Below are positions 54,151 through 57,618 of a DNA stretch of 57,618 nt, piece by piece. The translations under genes and the position numbers were made by a program. Origin of the DNA: an uncultured Lamprocystis sp. (GTDB lineage: Bacteria > Pseudomonadota > Gammaproteobacteria > Chromatiales > Chromatiaceae); NCBI RefSeq assembly GCF_903933125.1, contig NZ_CAIZIZ010000148.1, positions 1 to 57,618 of the forward strand. The letters are read 5' to 3'. Each line of letters begins with the position of its first letter. Position 1 is the first letter of the stretch. Below the pieces are notes generated by a model. The model was given only the letters and a program-made list of their open reading frames with translations, was not told the DNA's origin and made no database searches.

Positions 54151-56376
54151 TCAGGGTGCCGGCGGCAGCGCTGAAGGTGGCTTGGGGAGTCGCCGCCAGT
54201 CCGACCGTCGACCGCGCCCCCAGTCGACTGCCCGAGTGAGTCCGTAAACGGCGAGTGCCAAAGAAAAGCACAAGGTCGATGCCAGCATGACCACATAGAG
54301 CGGGAAGGTCACGGTGATATAGCGTTCGATATCAAAGGTGTGAACCAGGGCCACGATCGGTGCGGTCGACAGCCAGAAACCGATGCTGACCAGCGCCGCC
54401 CAGGCCCGCGTCATCAGCAGTCGGGGCATCGTCCGACGCCCGAAAAAGCAGAGCGTTGACCCAATGAGCGTAAGTGCGACCAAGGGTATGTGAGCAGTGG
54501 TCATCCGCTTGGCAAGATCGTTGCAAAGTGTGTCCAGTGGGAGCGGATGAGGAAGTGCGTGCCCCCGGATTCGGCTGCTCCGTTCTTCGACCAGTCGCTG
54601 GACCAGCGCCAAGTCGGGCGCAAAGGTTCCCGGCAACCACGCGTGCTGTTCGTGACGATAACAGTCGTCCGCTGACCGATCGAGCAGAAAGCGCTTGAAC
54701 TGTCGCAAGACCCGTCGCGCGTACAGCCCAGGCGCATCAGCGATACTTGCTGTCAGCAACTGACGATAGGTGCGCACCACGTCGTCGCTGGTCAGGCCGA
54801 AGTAGCGACGCTCCAATGCGATGCGTCGTATTGCGAGCGTATACATGCACCGGTCGCCATTGAATCCCAGGAGCGGCCAGCTCTCATCTTCTTGTACATC
54901 CTTGAGGAACTGCGCCACATCGCGCGCCGCGGTGTCGCCCAGCAGTTGCCGGGCTCGGGAATCCGGAGTCTCCAGCGCCTGGCCTATGATATCCGCATTA
55001 TTACAAAATACCGTGGTTGGCCCAAACAGTCGCGCTGATGCGTCATGGTATTGCTGCGCCAGGTAGCGATCCCCGACGACGACGGCGGCTGGTAAGGCGA
55101 TCATGGCCCCCCAGGTCGCGATCAAAATGGTTTTTTGAAACCGCATCCGCTGTTGCCACAAGCCCCAGGTCGCCAAGAGCAATGTCAATCCGGCCAGCGC
55201 CAACAGCGCGGGCTTCATACCAACGATCGCCGCGGCGCAGAGTCCGGCGCCAAGCGCACACGCTGCCAGGTTTGCGCGTTTCAGTCGATGGTCGAGCATG
55301 AGTTTGAGGGAGAGCCACAGGGCCGCGAGTGCCGCAATGGACGATAAGATCTCCGGTGCGACATAGAAAACCGAGGCAAGGTAAAGGGCGGAAAGCGAAA
55401 AATAGACGACCACGGCGGCTGCCGCAATCAGATGACTCATCGCGCGATTGAACGCTGTGCGTGAGTGATCGAGTGAGCGGGCCGCGAGCTGTCCCGGCAG
55501 CAGGACGATCGCATAGATCAGCGGAGCACCGAGCAGATAGGCGGCAATGTGCAATGCAATGAGGTGATCGAGGGTGCCGCCTGACCAGATCGCAGCAAAG
55601 GCAATCGCCGGATAGACAAACGGCCGCACGAGGTGGCCCCAGTCTCCTGCAAACAGCGCCGTCGCTGCCGGTGCCAGGTATGTGGAACTGTCGGGCTGTA
55701 AGTCAACCAGCCGCCAGGCGCCCCAGAGCGAATGTGCGACAAGTGCAGTGACCAGCACGGCGGTACCTAGACTGAGCAGGATCAGAAAGTGGAAAAATTG
55801 ATGTGAGGTGAGGAGGGTCAGCAATTGCCGCCGCTTGTGCAAGACGATCAGGAGTGCGCAGAGTAATGCAAGTCCCTGCAACCAGGGTGCGATATTCTGA
55901 GTGATACGATAGCTGTACCTGTGGACTCCCGACGCGGGTGATATGCCATCGGTCGAGGAGAACAGCAGGAGTCGTTTCCAGTGAGAATACCGGCCGCTTC
56001 CCAGGCTTCTGATCTCATCATGCCCGGCATGCGCCTTGGGCAGCGGACGCCCGTCTTCAAGGAGTTCCAGCACTGAGCCGTTCGGCGAATCCAAATCATC
56101 GCCACGCGTCGGAGAAAAAAGACTGAACCCCGATTCCTTAGGCAGCCGGAGAATATAGGCGAAACCTTGATCATGTGTAATAGCGCCGGGATCTATGCTG
56201 GCAGTCTTCTCGGGCGCGGTGAGTTGCAACGCGATGGCCAAGAGTACCACCAGTGCCGCTGGCCGGAAGAGCAGCCGGGCCGCTCTTCTCGCAATGAAAA
56301 CAAGCGAAAAAAAGGTTTGGCCGGCTTGGGTCTTTCTATCGCGACCAAACAAAGCGGTAAACAGTGTGTTGTTCAT
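54151..56376 (-). CDS. Large polytopic membrane protein, possibly GT-C glycosyltransferase
   Basis: 741 aa. A helix near 35-50, a periplasmic domain (about 55-165), then some eleven helices with a second soluble domain (about 450-630). The stretch LVDLQPDSSTYLAPAATALFAGDW near the first loop recalls the acidic loop of GT-C enzymes, which use polyprenyl-phosphate sugars; the adjacent DPM1-like and GtrA genes fit. I do not recognise a named family. Confidence 0.6.
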   Translation of the reverse strand: MNNTLFTALFGRDRKTQAGQTFFSLVFIARRAARLLFRPAALVVLLAIALQLTAPEKTASIDPGAITHDQGFAYILRLPKESGFSLFSPTRGDDLDSPNGSVLELLEDGRPLPKAHAGHDEIRSLGSGRYSHWKRLLLFSSTDGISPASGVHRYSYRITQNIAPWLQGLALLCALLIVLHKRRQLLTLLTSHQFFHFLILLSLGTAVLVTALVAHSLWGAWRLVDLQPDSSTYLAPAATALFAGDWGHLVRPFVYPAIAFAAIWSGGTLDHLIALHIAAYLLGAPLIYAIVLLPGQLAARSLDHSRTAFNRAMSHLIAAAAVVVYFSLSALYLASVFYVAPEILSSIAALAALWLSLKLMLDHRLKRANLAACALGAGLCAAAIVGMKPALLALAGLTLLLATWGLWQQRMRFQKTILIATWGAMIALPAAVVVGDRYLAQQYHDASARLFGPTTVFCNNADIIGQALETPDSRARQLLGDTAARDVAQFLKDVQEDESWPLLGFNGDRCMYTLAIRRIALERRYFGLTSDDVVRTYRQLLTASIADAPGLYARRVLRQFKRFLLDRSADDCYRHEQHAWLPGTFAPDLALVQRLVEERSSRIRGHALPHPLPLDTLCNDLAKRMTTAHIPLVALTLIGSTLCFFGRRTMPRLLMTRAWAALVSIGFWLSTAPIVALVHTFDIERYITVTFPLYVVMLASTLCFSLALAVYGLTRAVDWGRGRRSDWRRLPKPPSALPPAP

Positions 56377-56484
56377 CCTGAAATCAATGGGATAGCAGGG
56401 CTGGAGAAAATGCTGATGTGCGGCGCAAGTCTCTAAGAACTGCTATCAGAGTCTTGGCGCTGCCGGTCGTGACAGCGGTCGCTG

Positions 56485-57300
56485 TTAGCGGTGCAACAGC
56501 AGCACGACAAGTACGATCCTGCTGTAAAGCGATGCCACCAGCGAAAATTGGATCAAGGGATGGCGGCGACCGCCGATTGTCCATAGATAGGGGGCGAGAA
56601 TCGTCTCGGTGAAGTGATGACGTGCCGTCCTGACCAGCGACTTGACGGGCACATAGTTGACGCCGGTGCGGCTGTATTGAAGATTGGCATTGACGACTTC
56701 GGCAACGGTCATTCCGCGTTGGAATTGATTGCGGATACCAAGCATTGCCCACAGGCGGTACCAGATCGGGTTCGTGATCGCGCCGCCGAGCGGAACGAAC
56801 GTATGCGGCTCAATCAGGCTGTAACGTGGTGGGAACGTGTGAATCGCGATCCCGCCGGGTTTCAGAACCCGTGCGATTTCTCTTAGCGCGAGATCATGAT
56901 TCTGGACATGCTCGAAGACGGAATTCGAAAAAACGAAATCGAAGGTTTGGTCCTCGAAGTCCAGCCGGTAATCCGTTGCATTGACTTGGTAGTCGGGTAT
57001 GTGTGCTGGTCTGCCGGTCAAGGAAAAGCGAAAAAAATCCGTATCGGTCGGGTTGCGCCGTTCGACGTAGTCAGCAATATCAAAGCCGTAAGCATCGAAC
57101 CCGCAATCGCGGTAATCGTAGACGGCGCGCCCGCTTCCACAGCCGAAATCCAGGACGCGTGCGCCGGGTCGCAGGTAGATTCCCGCTGCCGCCAGCATCA
57201 GTCGGTGGAGATACACCAGGTTGCATCCAACCAGGTGGTCCGGCAGTCGTTCAATCGCCGCTCGCTGAGCACTCAATATTGCGTACTCGATGTTGCGCAC
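56485..57300 (-). CDS. Class I SAM-dependent methyltransferase
   Basis: 271 aa. VLDFGCGSGRAVYDYRDCGFDAYGFDIA gives the SAM loop and acidic ribose ligand. FDFVFSNSVFEHV and ARVLKPGGIAIHTFPP are standard motifs. The hydrophobic C-terminus (SLYSRIVLVVLLLHR) may touch the membrane. Placement in the polysaccharide block suggests a sugar or lipid-linked substrate. Confidence 0.85.
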   Translation of the reverse strand: MRNIEYAILSAQRAAIERLPDHLVGCNLVYLHRLMLAAAGIYLRPGARVLDFGCGSGRAVYDYRDCGFDAYGFDIADYVERRNPTDTDFFRFSLTGRPAHIPDYQVNATDYRLDFEDQTFDFVFSNSVFEHVQNHDLALREIARVLKPGGIAIHTFPPRYSLIEPHTFVPLGGAITNPIWYRLWAMLGIRNQFQRGMTVAEVVNANLQYSRTGVNYVPVKSLVRTARHHFTETILAPYLWTIGGRRHPLIQFSLVASLYSRIVLVVLLLHR

Positions 57301-57548
57301 TCAAGAAAAATCAACGTGCACCAGTTGCCTCCATGGCCCGCGCGTTCGGGTCTCGGGTCGTGGTGTTGCGCGCATTCGCCAGGGTGTCCGCAGCCGTGCA
57401 CCTGATAGGGGCTTCGGAAAGAAGCTAACGTGCATAGCATATCATGATCTCAATCCGGAACTGGTGCTGGTGCTGATCAGCAATTCCAAATTTGGGCGGC
57501 ACCGCGCGACCTCTGGTGGATGCGGCGCGCGCGACCGCCGTGCCGAGT

Positions 57549-57618
57549 CCCTGAGACCGAGCGGCGCGCCTTATCCACCCTACAACGGAGCTGGTTTTGT
57601 AGGGTGGATAAGCGCAGC
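57549..57618. repeat. Palindromic repeat family A, copy 2
   Basis: Arms CTTATCCACCCTACA (57570-57584) and TGTAGGGTGGATAAG (57598-57612). 67 of 70 bases match 7-76, in the same orientation. The window ends inside the unit. Confidence 0.85.

Noticed and set aside
1-57618. CRISPR array, tRNA or rRNA genes
   Set aside because: No regularly spaced direct repeats, and no cloverleaf or rRNA-like stretches were seen in the gaps.

Overview
The window reads as chromosomal DNA of a GC-rich gammaproteobacterium. A purple sulfur bacterium (Chromatiaceae-like) is the best guess. The signs are a periplasmic group-1-type [NiFe] hydrogenase, octaheme/tetraheme/pentaheme cytochromes c, a DUF3501 plus Fe-S oxidoreductase pair, the standard gammaproteobacterial pilMNOPQ-aroK-aroB block, and many intergenic palindromic repeats. 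Taxonomy is inferred from gene content, not from a marker gene.

Layout: 1-6.1 kb holds pilS (pilus sensor kinase), then sucCD and nadE, then a run of palindromes. 6.1-9.8 kb is a multiheme cytochrome locus: a pentaheme cytochrome divergent from an octaheme hydroxylamine-oxidoreductase-family protein and its NapC/NrfH-type tetraheme partner. 9.8-14 kb has small membrane and periplasmic genes: a DUF302 protein, a cytochrome b561, a secreted protein with a frameshift in its signal peptide, a periplasmic retropepsin-like protein and a PgsA-like enzyme. 14.1-19.3 kb is the [NiFe] hydrogenase small and large subunits facing a DUF3501/Fe-S pair. 19.7-20.6 kb is a secreted protein with a PEP-CTERM-like tail behind a sigma-54-type promoter.

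The most interesting part is 20.66-25.9 kb, a lasso-peptide biosynthetic cluster. It has a cyclase (C), an HPr-kinase-like lasso kinase (K), a leader peptidase (B2), a PqqD-like recognition protein (B1) and a nucleotidyltransferase (N). A 58-codon gene, 15 bp downstream of the cyclase on the minus strand, has the full signature of the missing precursor: YAVPKL motif, Thr at -2, core starting at Ser, Asp at core position 9. The predicted product has a nine-residue ring SQGLGNTPD and tail FTFVMNDPSPAP. The gene order (B1-B2, K antisense, C-A, N on the other strand) is unusual, and K and C share their start codons on opposite strands.

26-41.5 kb is mostly housekeeping: a PqiA-domain protein, a DUF4149 protein, polyphosphate:AMP phosphotransferase, queF, trmB, fetAB, tatA, trkA-trkH, an orphan TRAP binding protein, hemW, rpmE and mdh. 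41.7-49 kb is pilMNOPQ-aroK-aroB. 49.2-57.3 kb is a surface-polysaccharide block on the minus strand: a CapD/WbpM-type dehydratase, an epimerase, GtrA, a DPM1-like glycosyltransferase, a large GT-C-like membrane protein and a methyltransferase.

Several families of palindromic repeat lie between genes. Some are palindromes nested inside other palindromes, and several provide the stop codon of the adjacent gene. The two window ends carry almost identical 70-bp copies of one family, so the window may be a contig that broke at repeats. I saw no tRNA, rRNA, CRISPR array or transposase gene.
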